A stretch of DNA of 64,000 bases from Phytophthora sp. 'mugwort' (Eukaryota; Oomycota; Peronosporomycetes; Peronosporales; Peronosporaceae), in the NCBI GenBank assembly GCA_033558025.1, contig JAUCEF010000009.1:2790001-2854000 (forward strand), written 5' to 3'. Below, one piece after another: positions 20,929 through 32,610 of this stretch. Below the pieces are notes generated by a model. That model was not told where the DNA came from, did not search any database, and saw only the letters and a list, made by a program, of their open reading frames with translations. Positions within the stretch are counted from its first letter, which is position 1; the number at the start of each line of letters is the position of its first letter. The translations under genes were made by a program, and so were the position numbers.

Positions 20929-22380
20929 ATGGCGGACGCCGATCTGCCGGCGAGCAAGAAGCAGCGCCGCAAGCAGGAGAAGGCTCGATGGTTAGCGGAG
21001 CGTAAAGCGACTCAACTGGCTGAAGGCAATGTCCAGTCCAAGCGAAAGCGCCGAGACCAACGTCAAAGTCACGCAACGGCGAGCGCGGCGCCGTCCGCCA
21101 CCGTCCACTACGAAGCGTGCGCGTCCGCCACTTGTGACAATCGACTTGCTGGCAGTGTCTGCGTCGTGCGCAGCATTGAGCCGTACGTGCATCGCTTTGC
21201 ACTATTCGTTAAAGGACGTTGGGCCGGCCGCAGCTTGCGCGAGCTCTTTGCTAACGAGTTCCCGACCCTCTCGACCGATTACTGCGTCCGAGCAGCTCAT
21301 TTGGGACTTCTCCGAGTGAACGGGGAAGTCGTGGGGCTAGACACAATGATCAAGAGCGGAGATTTCTTCGAGCACATCAAACATCGACATGAGCCGAGTG
21401 TGCATCTCCCAGTTGAGAATACCACAATGTTAACGTCGCTTTCCACGACGTGGATCCAATTGGAGACGGATGCGCTGATGGTAGTGGACAAACCGTCGGG
21501 CATTCCAGTCCATCCGACTGGAAGATTCCAGTTTAATTCATTAACGCACATGCTGCAACATGATCGACGACAAATGATGGGGAAGACGGAGGAGACTCTC
21601 GAGTTGTTTCCAGTGCATCGATTGGATCGACTGACGTCGGGGTTACTCGTCCTTGCCAAGTCAACGGATACAGCGCGTCGTCTGACAGCTGAACTGGCAG
21701 CGACGTCGTCCGAGGAAAGTGTTGGCAATCGATCCGTACAGAAATCCTACGTGGCTCGAGTGAAGGGCGTATTTCCTGATACTGAAGCTGGGTTTGCAGA
21801 TGTGGAAGGACGGAACTCGGGACTCGTGACGATTGAAAGGGTGACTGCCGGTTTCTGGCGCGTGACAGCTCCGATCGGCTTGAAATCGCCACGTCAAGGA
21901 CATGTGAGGTGCGTCATTGACGCAAGTGACTCGAAGCCTTGCGTGACGCTGATCCGCCGCCGTGGAGACGCTGTGCGGGGCGAAAGTATCGTCGAGTGTC
22001 GGCTTGTCACAGGGCGGACCCACCAGATCCGCGTACATCTCCAGCGTCTAGGCTTCCCCATTGTCAACGATCCGCTCTATGGGCCAGTGAAGGAACAAAA
22101 GACAACATCTAACCAAGTTTTAGACAATGTCCAAGCCTCTTCTGCTGCTGATACTGTAAAGTCTTTTAAATCCAAGAGTTTTTCAGGTGAAGATGACGAG
22201 CTTCGATGTATTCGAGTTTGTCCGCTCTGCACAGCTGAGAAACAAGGTAATTCCGTGCTAGCAGACGAGGACGCCGTACTGTGGCTCCACTCGTATCGAT
22301 ACGAGTCACCCAACTGGTCTTTCGAGGTGCCATTGCCGCACTGGGCCACACTTGCACGAAGCAGCATAAAAAAAGGTTAG
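20929..22380 (+). CDS. RluA-family pseudouridine synthase (Pus9/RIB2-like)
   Basis: A single exon of 483 residues. Residues 1-55 are basic and Lys/Arg-rich. About 95-155 form an S4-like segment ending in the Pus8/Pus9/RIB2 signature HIKHRHEPSV. The catalytic domain follows (about 165-400): LMVVDKPSGIPVHPTGR, then VHRLDRLTSGLLVLAKS with the catalytic Asp, and GRTHQIRVHLQRLGFPIVND. A CPLC motif near residue 428 resembles the Cys pair in the tail of this subgroup. The enzyme isomerises uridine to pseudouridine. By family, position 32 of cytosolic or mitochondrial tRNAs is the likely target, but the site is inference. The gene ends nine bases before the convergent ankyrin-kinase gene. Confidence 0.9.
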   Translation: MADADLPASKKQRRKQEKARWLAERKATQLAEGNVQSKRKRRDQRQSHATASAAPSATVHYEACASATCDNRLAGSVCVVRSIEPYVHRFALFVKGRWAGRSLRELFANEFPTLSTDYCVRAAHLGLLRVNGEVVGLDTMIKSGDFFEHIKHRHEPSVHLPVENTTMLTSLSTTWIQLETDALMVVDKPSGIPVHPTGRFQFNSLTHMLQHDRRQMMGKTEETLELFPVHRLDRLTSGLLVLAKSTDTARRLTAELAATSSEESVGNRSVQKSYVARVKGVFPDTEAGFADVEGRNSGLVTIERVTAGFWRVTAPIGLKSPRQGHVRCVIDASDSKPCVTLIRRRGDAVRGESIVECRLVTGRTHQIRVHLQRLGFPIVNDPLYGPVKEQKTTSNQVLDNVQASSAADTVKSFKSKSFSGEDDELRCIRVCPLCTAEKQGNSVLADEDAVLWLHSYRYESPNWSFEVPLPHWATLARSSIKKG

Positions 22381-22389
22381 AGAAAAAAA

Positions 22390-25300
22390 TTAAGTGTCCA
22401 AACGTGTTAAACGTAACATATCCAGCGCCTTAATCACGTCAACCATGCGGATTCTTTCCATGGGAATGAAGTGGCACATTCGTTCCACCAGTCGATACGC
22501 ATTTTCACTACAATTTGCAGGACGAGCCGGAATACTTTTCCTCTTCACAACGTGAACTATGACAGCAGCATCGGGGATCATCATCCCCCACGGATATTTC
22601 CCGCTCACGGCTTCAAGAATGCACATTCCAAACGAGTAAACGTCCGATTCCAACGTCGCCTTCTCCCCGCACAAAACTTCCGGAGCTTTCCATCTGACAG
22701 CACCGACCTTGGGTTTGACTTTTGCTTCCTCCAGCTCCGTCTCGGGCTCTTGACGCTCAGTAGAAGCCTCCAGAATGCTCGACCCGAAGTCGGTAAGCTT
22801 GGCTCGACCATCGTTACCAATTAAAAGATTGTTACATTTCAGATCACCATGCACAATTCGTTTAACGTGCAAATATCGCAGTCCTAGAGCAGCTTCATGC
22901 AACTTTTCCCAAATTTCGGTGGGGTGTTTCTTTAGGTAGTGGTCGAGCTGGCCACGTCCTGCGTACTCGCATACGAAAAACGGTTGCTGGATATGACATG
23001 CGCCAAACAATTGCACCACATGAGGATGGAACAATTTGTGCCAAATTTCCACTTCGTTTAGAAACGCAACTTGGTCGTCTTCATTTCGCAATTTCACCTT
23101 TTTTACGACCACTTGTGATTGTTTCCATTTGCCATGATAAATTTTGCCAAAGGAACCTTGACTGAACTCGTCCAGCTCGTCAAATTCAACTTCGTATGGA
23201 GGGATGAACCAGCTCGCATTCCTCGGCGTCGTAAGCGAGGCGATGGCACGTTTTGCATGCGTAAACTTATCTAGTTTGCTTGCTGCGTAGCTTCTCGGAT
23301 GCTTGCTCAGCTCGAAACGTAAATAAGTCAAAGCATCTTCTCGATCATTTTGGTTTGTTGCATCGTCCAAGAGTGCTGGTAAATCCTCCAGTTTCATCAG
23401 CATGTCGTCTTGTTGTTGCTTCCGTTGAGACTCCCATCGGTCTCGCCACGTGTGGATACTCGAGTGAAAACACAGCTTCGTTGACTTCAGGAACGAATCC
23501 AAGTCTTTATGTACCAAGAAAGTGTTGTGAGCCCCTTGACGAAGAACTGCCAAACGAGCAGCTCGAGCTGAGCCAAAAGTGTGGGTACCTTTCAGTTTCT
23601 GATCAAAGTTTCGCAAGATTCCACAATATTCTTGAATAATTTCACCTCGTGGGGGATCGGGGCGTGCCCGTAACTGCTCGAAAATGTCCATTAACCTGTT
23701 GTACACGTCCCGGTTCATGATCTCCAGTGTGCTCGAGTTGCCGCACATATCATTAATCTCCTCGAGAACACTCGATACAGTTGGAACCTCTGATTCGGCT
23801 GATATCCTTGTAGAAATGCTAACATCTCCGAGGTCGAGCCAAGAGCAAAGCGTTTCTTCTCCCTCATACTCTTCTTGAATTTCTTGTTGTTGGATTTCGT
23901 GTTCTTCTGTAAACACCTCAAGTTCTCGAGCGACTTCGGATGCCGTTAAGCGGTCGCTAGGATTGTAGCAGCACATGCGTTCGACAAGGTCCCACTGCAC
24001 TTTCGACATGCACATGGGTTTTTCCGGCAGTTTTCCACACAAAATCGCGTCACGAAGTGCAGCATCTTTCAACCCCCACGGGTCCCACAATCTCCTCATT
24101 GCTTGGACAATAGCAATACCGAAATTGTACACATCGGATTCGAACGAAGGCGGAAAGCCAGAAATCACTTCGGGCGCTTGCCATCGATGGCGGTAACGAT
24201 AGTCACCCAGCATTCCATCACTTCCGAAATCTCGCAGTTTTGCTGCTCCATTAGAGGCTAAAACAATACTATAACAGCTAAGATCGCCATGGACAATATT
24301 ACGATCATGTAAGTATTGCAGTCCTAAAACTGCTTCGTACAGCTTGTTCCACAACTCGACAGTCGTGATGGTATTATTGGGTTCTCGTAGACACGTTAAA
24401 ATTGACCCTCGAGTAGCTCGTTCGAATACGAAGAAGGGGGCATCACCACGGCAAATCCCATAAAGTTTGACAACATGTGGATGATTTAACTCCGCCCAGC
24501 GATGAAGTTCTTCGACAAAATTGGTCGATCGCCAGCTAAATTTCACTTTTAACTCGATTGGAGATCCAAGCCAAGACCCTTCCGAGTTCTCTAGCCATGT
24601 CCCCGATTCAAACTCAACGTCGTCTCGGTCAATAAGATACTCGGAATAATCCGTAATGTTTTTTTTCTGCTTGGGAATAACACTTGATGTAGAGGAATCA
24701 ATAAGATACTGTGCGATACTGACGTAGCCACGCTCCACAGCCAGAGCAAGAGGAGTCTTAGTGGAGATCGTATCGGCACAAAGCTTGGCGCCTTTCTCGA
24801 CGAGTTTTTTTACAAGAAGTTCATGCCCAGCAGCTGCAGCACAATGCAGCGGGGTCCATCCAAGCTTGTCACTGCAGTTCACATCTGCGTTATGTTGCAC
24901 TACATGTCTACGAGCTCTAAATGTCCCCCTTCCGTTGCAGAATGGAGCGCCGTTCGACCAACAAAATTGGCATCTCGAACGCTGCCCCCAGCAACGACAA
25001 GGCGACTCAATGTCTCGATGTGACCGTGTCGACAGGCTTCAATCACCGGCGTCGCTCCAAAATTGTCTCGAGAATCGACGTTTGCTCCATTGCTTAATAA
25101 AAAGTCTACTGTATTGGTCGCTCCGCCTCCAGCTGCCTCGTGAAGTGCCGTTCTACCATGTTCATTAACTTGACAAATATTCACCTTTAGTTTTTCCACT
25201 AAATAGTGAATAATGTCAATTTGGTTCATCTTTGCCGCTTCAAAGAATTCTCTCCAGAGTGTTTGTGGCGCTGGGTTTTCCTGATGCGAACATTCTTTTA

Positions 25301-26272
25301 GGAAAGTGTCGACAATTGCCAAATGGTGATGCATAATAGCATAGTACACAGCAGTATGCGCCCATTTGTCACATGTAAAAGCCTGTAGTTTTTTATCCAG
25401 TAGGAATTGTATTAAAGGAACATTCTCAAGCCACGTACTGGCTGCAAGATGGAGGGCTGTTCGACCCTCCTCATCGTTTTGAGCCACGTGAGCGCCATTA
25501 TCCACCAGCCATTGCACCACTGGCAAATGTCCCGCACTAGCAGCAATATGAAGCGCTGTGTGACCCGCTTGATCGGTCTCATCCACACAGACGCACTTGT
25601 TCACTAACCACTGGACCACCGAGACATGTCCCTCGGCGGCAGCTCGATGCACGGCTGTCTTCCCATCCAAATCTTTCTCATCCACTCTGGCCCCTTCTTC
25701 AACAAGCCACTGTACAACCTCGAGTCCTCCTACTCCTGCTGCTTCATGTAGCGACGTCTCTCCATTGTCACCTTTCCAGTCCACACTCGCTCCGTTTTGT
25801 ACGAGCCACTGTATCACCACAGACGCCCATGCACAGCCGCCAGATGTAGCACACTCCGACCAGCTTGATCTCTCTCGTTCACGTGAGCACCATTCTCCAC
25901 TAGCCACTGCACCATCGAGAGATGCCCTCCACTAACAGCTTGGAACAGCAATGAGCTTGTGCCTGCGTCTCTGTCATTCACCAAGTCGCACGTGCGGACG
26001 CCGACCAGCTCCTCTGCTTTCCTGCACAGCCACTTGGCTACGTCTACTTTCCCTTGGCTCGCAGCTTCGAACAGACCCCACGCGACGTCGTCTTCGTCCC
26101 AGCCAGTCCGTGCAAACACCCGCTGGACCAGTTCAAGAGACTTGCCACTCACTTCTTCAAGCGAATACTTGACGGTCGTGTCAACGAACGCTTCGACCCG
26201 ACGGGCGATGCTCCTGTCCAAGCGGCGACACACCACGGCGACGCTCGTGAGCAACGGCGACTCCGTCTTCAT
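22390..26272 (-). CDS. Ankyrin-repeat protein with tandem TKL-type kinase domains; two frameshifts
   Basis: About 1,294 codons from ATG 26272 to TAA 22390. About 13 ankyrin repeats span 26000-24660 (for example TALHIAASAGHLPVVQWLVD). A first kinase-like domain spans about 24600-24070. It has HGDLSCYSIV where an active kinase would have HGDLKxNN, and RDFG, suggesting weak or no activity. A linker of about 290 residues follows. The second kinase domain (23200-22450) has FSQGSFGKIYHG, VVVKKV, HGDLKCNNLL, TDFGSS and RWKAPEV, so it looks active. The frame slips by one base near 25827 and again near 24897, both inside ankyrin repeats. Restoring one base at each site would let the repeat pattern run through. 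These are either recent mutations (a young pseudogene) or assembly errors. Related tandem kinases are common in oomycetes. Confidence 0.75.
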
Positions 26273-26508
26273 ATTCTTCACTCTTCAAATTGTAGTCATT
26301 ACGGTATATCCACTATATTTAACACCTCGATTCTGCAACAGAACCTCGATTCTGCAACGTGTCATTTCCTTGATTCCTTTCCCTTTTCCAGAGAAAAGAT
26401 GAGTATGGGCGACGGGGATTCGTTTCGTAGTTACGGAAGGACCGCGACCAAGTCCAGACACCAAGACTATCTGGATTAGTTCAAGGAGCATTTGTGGTTG
26501 CGGCAGAC

Positions 26509-26921
26509 ATGACTTCGACTACTTCAACGCGTTCAAAAACTGCCGCTGATATTCTCGACATCATCGATGCGTTGAAGCGTGATGACGTTGCAGGTTAGTT
26601 CGATAAAGATGACGACAAAGTCGACCCCTATGTCGTTTGCGATGGAGTTTCCGTTGATACATTCAATGATTACATTGGCGACGGTGAAGGACTGCGAATT
26701 ACACTTCGATTTCTTTGCCTCAGTGATGATGGACGTATTCTGATTGTCGATCTCCCAACAAGGGTGCATGAGAACACAACCCGATAATTTGAGAGCAAAT
26801 TCCTCCGTGCGGCAGGAAATGGACGCGCGATTGCAACATGTGGCTCGATGACAGCGAGTAAAGATGCGCTCCAAAGCCCAAGTTTGAGTCTGGAAGAAGC
26901 TGCCAAATGGTGGTGCGGTTA
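26509..26921 (+). pseudogene. Unknown oomycete gene, 5' part, interrupted by LTR element
   Basis: From ATG 26509 the translation reads MTSTTSTRSKTAADILDIID, then VDPYVVCDGVSVDTFNDYIG and GRILIVDLPTRVHENTTR, ending SLEEAAKWWCGY at the LTR border. In-frame stops occur near residues 30 and 94. The protein looks genuine in composition and resumes beyond the retrotransposon at 32327. I do not recognise a named domain. It resembles a hypothetical multi-copy oomycete family with a start-of-domain segment like IVELPTxVHE. Confidence 0.5.
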
Positions 26922-27251
26922 TGTTGGAAAATCAAGATTCTGCAAAGATTACTCAGCTGTGTTATGCAGCTAGAGAGAGCGACAGACACACACACGCGTA
27001 GTGGTATGTTTTGCTGCGCATGCTTATTTGTATTCAACCGAAGGACAGGCTGCTGCGTATGCTTATTTGTATTCAGCCGGAGGGCAGCGACAGATGACCA
27101 CAGAGGAGTCCAATGGGATAGCCCTGAATGTAGTTCGAGCTAGCGAGCTCTCACTTTTCTTCTCATTCTCACATTTACCTGCTAATCAACAACAACCTTC
27201 GAGTCTCCTACATCGCCACATTCTTCGTCGACTTCCTGCGTTAACCTTCCA
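26922..27251 (+). repeat. 5' LTR of the copia element
   Basis: 330 bases, TG..CA ends. It contains a near-duplicated segment around CTTATTTGTATTCA at about 27024 and 27062. Close copy at 31994-32326. Confidence 0.9.
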
Positions 27252-27479
27252 TTAGGTTATGAGCTCAAGTCACAACTCGTACTGAAGCGTGTTCAAGTCA
27301 TACGACCTTGGCTATATTGAAGACTATCGACCCTTTGAAACCCGATACCTGTGTTTCCTGATACCTTCCAATCCAAATATCCGCGACGTGTGAGAATCTG
27401 CGACGTGTGAAAATTTCAACGTGTTGCAGTAGTACAAGCGTCCGGATCCCCCATCTGGAATACGAATTCCGATGACGAG

Positions 27480-28620
27480 ATGAAACCACAGGCACGCCGA
27501 AGCCTGGACACTGAGTTCCAGGCAGCATCCACCAAGGGCTCTGTGAAACTGGAGCCGACCAACACGCAACCCGACCCAGAATTAGTGCGCTTGCGGGCGG
27601 AAGTGATCGAACTGCGCCGGCAAGCTGCTGCTACCACCAATATGGTAACTGAGATCGAGAAAATGCGCGCCGGATTTGCTCAGATGATGGCCGCACAGCC
27701 CCAACTGCGGGTTGAGCTGGAAGAGCTCAGGTCAAACGCAAAGGTTACGCCCCATCTATACGCGGAGATTGCAAATCTCAAAATAGCACTCCAAACTGCC
27801 ACAAATAGGGCACCCATCGCAGCACAAACGCCGGCGCGAACAATGCCACGGATTAAAGATACTCTTTGTCGCAAGTTTAGCGGGCAAGAGGTGTACTCCG
27901 GGCTTGGCGCTGGCTTTAAGGACTTTATTCTGGAGTACGAACAAGCTATTGTCACGGTGAGTTTGCTCAACCAGTCGCGGTGGACACCGCAGATCAAAGT
28001 TTCCGTCCTTCTTAACTTCCTTGAAGGCAAGGCTGCACGTTTCTTTCACAGCACATAACGCAGTGGCGCACCGAAAGTCCAAGCTTCAACTATAATAACT
28101 TCAAGTTGAAATTGACGTCTGAGTTTGGGTGCAGACTTAACCAAGTCCAGCTGTGTAAGCGCTTGACATCTGGTAAGCGCCCACAAGACTCGTGTCCGAA
28201 TACTTGGACTACCTTAAGTTCGTGGCCCGTCTCATGACCGGAAACCACGACTTGTTGCTGCTGGAGACGTTCTGCGCAAATGCCTGTCCAGAACTTGCCA
28301 GCACCCTTATATCCCGGATCGACCGTTCGCACGAAAATCATTTATTAGAAGCTGACCGCATTCTCGCACTCTTAGTAGACTTGCGCGGAGATGGGCGTCA
28401 ATGCAGCCAACCCGGACAAGCATGGAAAATAGCGACCAATCAGACAAGAAACGAAACGATGTACACAACACGAAGTACCAGTCATGCAGTATCACCAACC
28501 AGTACCAGCTAAATTCGCGCAGCGGTCATGGCCAGGCTCACGCCGCATCAGCAAGGGTGGCAAACTAGTGTTCTACGTCTGCGACAAGGAAGGGCATCGT
28601 GGACCTGCGTGTTCCCAGCT
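27480..28620 (+). pseudogene. copia gag remnant
   Basis: An open frame of 192 codons (27480-28058) has a coiled, charged N-terminus (PELVRLRAEVIELRRQAAAT), a copia gag feature. It is followed by a frameshifted stretch (SRWTPQIKVSVLLNFLEGKA, then NFKLKLTSEFG). A degenerate zinc knuckle appears at about 28560-28615: VFYVCDKEGHRGPAC, in which the first Cys of CX2CX4HX4C is missing. It is inactive. Confidence 0.7.
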
Positions 28621-28739
28621 AGAGAAGGTGAAAGAAGCGGTGAAGCGCCAGGGCCAAGCTCACGGTGCCTCTGTGTCGGTATCTGAGGCCACCCAGAGCG
28701 TCGAAGAAGTAGGGGACATATGGTTGGCAGCCTCGAGCA

Positions 28740-31700
28740 GCCCGAATACTCGGTTGTCCCCAGTCACCGAGTGGATCCTCGACTCGGGTGCAACGCATCA
28801 TTTGTGTACCGACCAAAACCTGATTTCCGGTATGCAGCCTGCACACCTTTATAAGAGTCGCCAATCCGACACAATTGTGTCATTTCTCAAGGGCAATTGC
28901 CTATGGCAGACCATTGTCGGTGGATTAAGCGCAGCATTTAACTCACGAATGTATACTACTGCGAGAAACGCGGTCGAAACCTGCTATCGCCGTCGCAGCT
29001 CCGAGCGCGAGGTCTCCGGTTCATGTTCGACGACAAGTGCACCTTTTATTCTCGGGACGGAACCATCGTCGGCGAAGCCATCGAACAAGGTGGTCTTTGG
29101 GTCGTTAGTGCTAACACCATGGGAGCTCCTGGTCACGACGCGCATGCCCTATCCGTTAACGAAGAAGAGCTCGCTGCAACAATATCATGAGAGGCTCGGT
29201 CACGTGAATTTCCAGGACTGCTTCGGATGATTAACAAAACATGGCAAGTGACGTCGAGCTGGCAAACAAGAAGATCACATTCTGTATGGCCTGTGCAGAG
29301 GGAAAGCAGTCGTGCAACGCCCAGCCAGTTCAAGACACGTCCGATTTAGCTCCTACAGATGAATTTGGTGCAGTGATATGCATGGACTTAAAAACCGGAT
29401 CTCAAAGCTGATCGGAATGGGCATCGACACGTACTAATCATCGTGGATCACGCGTCAAATTACAACCATGTATCCCTGCTGCACTCAAACGATGAGGCGT
29501 TCGACAAATTCTTACTCTGTGCAAATGAGTTCCAACGGCAATGCGACCTCAAAATTAAGGTTGTACGTACCGATGGAGGGGGAAAGTTCGTAAACTCGCA
29601 GTTCGAAGAATATGCTGCGTAATGGTATCCGCCTGTAGAACACGCATACAGACACGTCGGCTTCAAATGGGAAAGCAGAGCTTTTTTACCGAACCTTAAT
29701 GAACTCGGCCAGGGCCATGCTTTGGGCGTCATCACTTCCTCAAGCGATACTGGGGAGATGCCGTATTCTATGCGTCCTACATCCGCAACAAGGTCCCGAC
29801 AAGAGGTAATGCAGACCACAAGTCCCCTATCGATGTGCTCACTGGAAAACAGCCCAGAGTCTCCCATATTCTCAAATTTGGATCAAAATGCACGGTGTTC
29901 GCTCCCCGCAAGACCAGTCGAAGTTTGCACAAACGCGCCGAGAAAGCTATTGTGCTCGGCATTCAACAAAGCAAAAAGGGTACAGGCTTCTGCTACCATG
30001 AACGAAGCGGTTTGTGACCAGCCCTGGTGTCCAAAACATTGACAAGTTAGATATACGAGACCCTAGTACAGTGGAATTACTCCGCCAACTACATGAAGAA
30101 AACCACAACCCAAGTGAGCCAAGTAATATTGCCACGGAACCAACACCAGGCCAAGTTCCAGCACCACAAAGCAGTGGTCATGGCGATGAAGACGATAATG
30201 TTGGCGTTCCCGAGGACTTTGGGCGCCCAATTTCCGCCGGTGTTATTCGACGCGTCTTTGGAAGACAGGGGCGTGACGAATCTGCTGGTTTTGAGCTGCC
30301 ACAATCCTTCATTAACGAATTCGCAGGATCTGCGAGCGTAATGACGGCGATCAAAGCTGCAGATCACGTCAAAGAATCCCACTCCGGAGCCCAAGCTATG
30401 CGTAGCAATAACTGGGCGGAGTGGAGAGCCGCCATGGCCACAAACAAAAGAGCTAGCTGAATTGAATGCGAACGGCACGTGGGAACTAGTAGAAGCACCT
30501 GACGGAGTCAATATCGTCACATCCAAGTGGGTCTACAAAATGAAGTTTGGCAGCAACGGCGAGCTGGAGCGATTTAAAGCTCGTCTTGTGGCGCGACGAT
30601 TTACTCAGAGGGATGGCGTGGATTCTGAATCAACATTCTCGCCGGTTTTCAAGATTTCTAGCTTACGGTTCATTGTGATCTTAGCTGCAGTCTGGAAAGT
30701 CAAGCTCCGCCAAGGTGACGTCCCCAATGCTTACCTAAAGTCGGCACTGGACAAACCAATTTACCTCAAGCCGCCTGCCGGAACAACTAGTGCAAGTGAC
30801 AATCGCGTATGGTTGCTTCTAAAAGGACTGTATGGGTTAAAACAAAGCGGCAAGCTGTGGAAGGATCTTATCGACTCATTTTTGCAAGCACTGGGCTTTC
30901 AGCGATCTCGAATGGTGCCTTTATTGTTTTCGGCAACGTGGCAAGCTCTGCGTTTTGGGGCTCTATGCGGACGACATTCTGGTTGTAAGTGAGGACCCGA
31001 GATGTCAGACCTTGTGATGACTCAACTCCTCGAGAGGTTCAATATCAAGGACCTCGGTGACGCACGAAAGTGCCTCAGCATTTGGATTGACTACACTGCC
31101 GATGGTATCGTTATTCATTAGCAGCAGACAACTCTCGACTTACTGGCGAAAATTGGCATGGATCAGTGTAAAGCAGCTCCGACGCCAATTAATGTCAACC
31201 ACGGCTTCTTCAAGGAGAACGGAGAACCATTTCACGACACAACATTGTATCGAGAAGCGATTGGAAGTCTACTATGGATATGAAACACCACGCGGCCGGA
31301 GATCGCCACAGTTACAAACTGCCTCTCCCGGTTTATGTCGTGCCCCTCATCTACACACTGGAATGGGGTAAAACGGGTCTTGCGGTACCTGAAAGGCAGC
31401 TCCAATACTGAGCTGTTCTACAAGTTTGGGAATGGCATTGCGTCAAAATTACAGCCGATCGTTTGTTTATTCTGATGCGAACAAGTTTGGGAATGGCATT
31501 GCGTCAAAGTTACAGCCGATCGTTTGTTTATTCTGATGCGAACTGGGTCGGTGACTCTTCTAGTGCAAAATCAACGAGCGGATCCTTTTTCTAGATTAAC
31601 GGCTTGACTATTTCGTGGTCGTCGCGGAAACAAACTACCGTGGCAACTATGGAAGCTGAGTACGTTGCTGCGTGCTCAGCTGTCCAGGACTGCGTTGGAA

Positions 31701-31960
31701 TTCGTCAATTGCTTCTGGAGCTGGGATTGATGCCACAAACTGGTGCGATTCTACTCAGGGTAGACAACCAGTCAGAATTAAAATCGATGGGAATGCTGTC
31801 ACTACCCAACGCACTCGCCACTTACAAATCAAGTACCATTTCATCCGAGATGTTATCGCCAATAAGCAAGTTCGGGTCGCATATTGCCCGACGCAACAAC
31901 AACTCGCCGACATTTCACGAAAGCCACCGATCGAATCGGTTTTCAGCGATTGTGTAGCAT
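28740..31960 (+). pseudogene. copia pol remnant (protease, integrase, RT, RNase H)
   Basis: Motifs in order, in changing frames: protease WILDSGATHHLC at about 28771-28806; GAG-pre-integrase ERLGHVNFQDCF near 29191-29226; integrase core KVVRTDGGGKFVN near 29549-29590 and PRVSHILKFGSKCTVFAP near 29856-29910. The RT runs from 30462: MNANGTWELVEAPDG, SKWVYKMKFGSNGELERFKA, and GLYGLKQSGKLWKDL. The catalytic box is YADD at about 30962-30975 in place of YVDD. RNase H follows: YSDANWVGDSSSAKSTSG, then SSRKQTTVATMEAEYVAACS at about 31620-31680. A 61-base tandem duplication disrupts the RNase H entry. Confidence 0.8.
31422..31543 (+). repeat. 61-base tandem duplication inside RNase H
   Basis: The unit starting AAGTTTGGGAATGGCATTGC at 31422 is repeated at 31483, with one base different. 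Sixty-one is not a multiple of three, so it shifts the reading frame. Confidence 0.85.
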
Positions 31961-31993
31961 GCTTCGCCTTACCAGTCATGTTTGAGGGGGGAG

Positions 31994-32326
31994 TGTTGGA
32001 AAATCAAGATTCGTGCAAGCATTACTCAACTGTGATATGCACCTAGAGAGAGCGACAGACGCACACACGCGTAGTGATATGTTTCGCTGCGCATGCTCAT
32101 TTGTATTCAACCGAAGGACAGGCTGCTGCGTATGCTCATTTGTATTCAGCCGGAGGACAGTCGACAAAAGACCACAGAGGAGTCCAATGGGATAGCCCTG
32201 AATGTAGTTCGAGCTAGCGAGCTCTCACTTTTCTTCTCATTTTCACATTTACCTGTTAACCAACGAACAACCTTCGAGTCTCCTACATCGCCGTACTCTT
32301 CGTCGACTTCCTACGTTAACCTTCCA
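31994..32326 (+). repeat. 3' LTR of the copia element
   Basis: 333 bases. It differs from the 5' LTR by scattered substitutions and small indels, preceded by the polypurine tract at about 31983-31993. Confidence 0.9.
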
Positions 32327-32610
32327 TCAACGTTGGGATTGAGCATGCGTTGCTGTTAAAAATCAGTGTCAGTGGGAAGCAGATTAAATAGGCTCTCTAT
32401 GCCACGAGGACCCGTCCAAGACCAACAATTAGACCAACAGCGAGCTGGGCATTTCAACGCCACGCAACTGAAGCTGCTGTCAATGTCACCTTCGATATGC
32501 GCCGTATCCTATCAATTCCTGCAAATCAAGCTCTTCCAAATGGTGTGAACCCAATCGCTGCTGTCAGCCTGCGCACCGTGATGGATCTAGTCATCGCCAG
32601 CCTTCGGTAA
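32327..32610 (+). pseudogene. Unknown oomycete gene, 3' part, beyond the LTR element
   Basis: The translation resumes NVGIEHALLLKISVSGKQIK, then ATEAAVNVTFDMRRILSIPA and ALPNGVNPIAAVSLRTVMDL, ending at TAA 32608-32610. An in-frame stop lies near 32396. It reads as the continuation of 26509-26921. I do not recognise a domain with a known function. Confidence 0.5.

Larger units (their letters stand above)
26922..32326 (+). mobile_element. Ty1/copia LTR retrotransposon, degenerate
   Basis: The element is 5.4 kb, bounded by LTRs of 330 and 333 bases that both start TGTTGGAAAATCAAGATTC and end ..CTTCCA. A primer-binding region (TTAGGTTATGAGC) follows the left LTR. A purine-rich tract (GAGGGGGGAG) precedes the right LTR. 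Order of the internal parts is gag, protease, integrase, RT, RNase H, which defines copia. Many substitutions between the LTRs and numerous frameshifts mark it as old. It interrupts another gene (26509-26921 and 32327-32610). The five bases on each side do not match. Confidence 0.9.
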
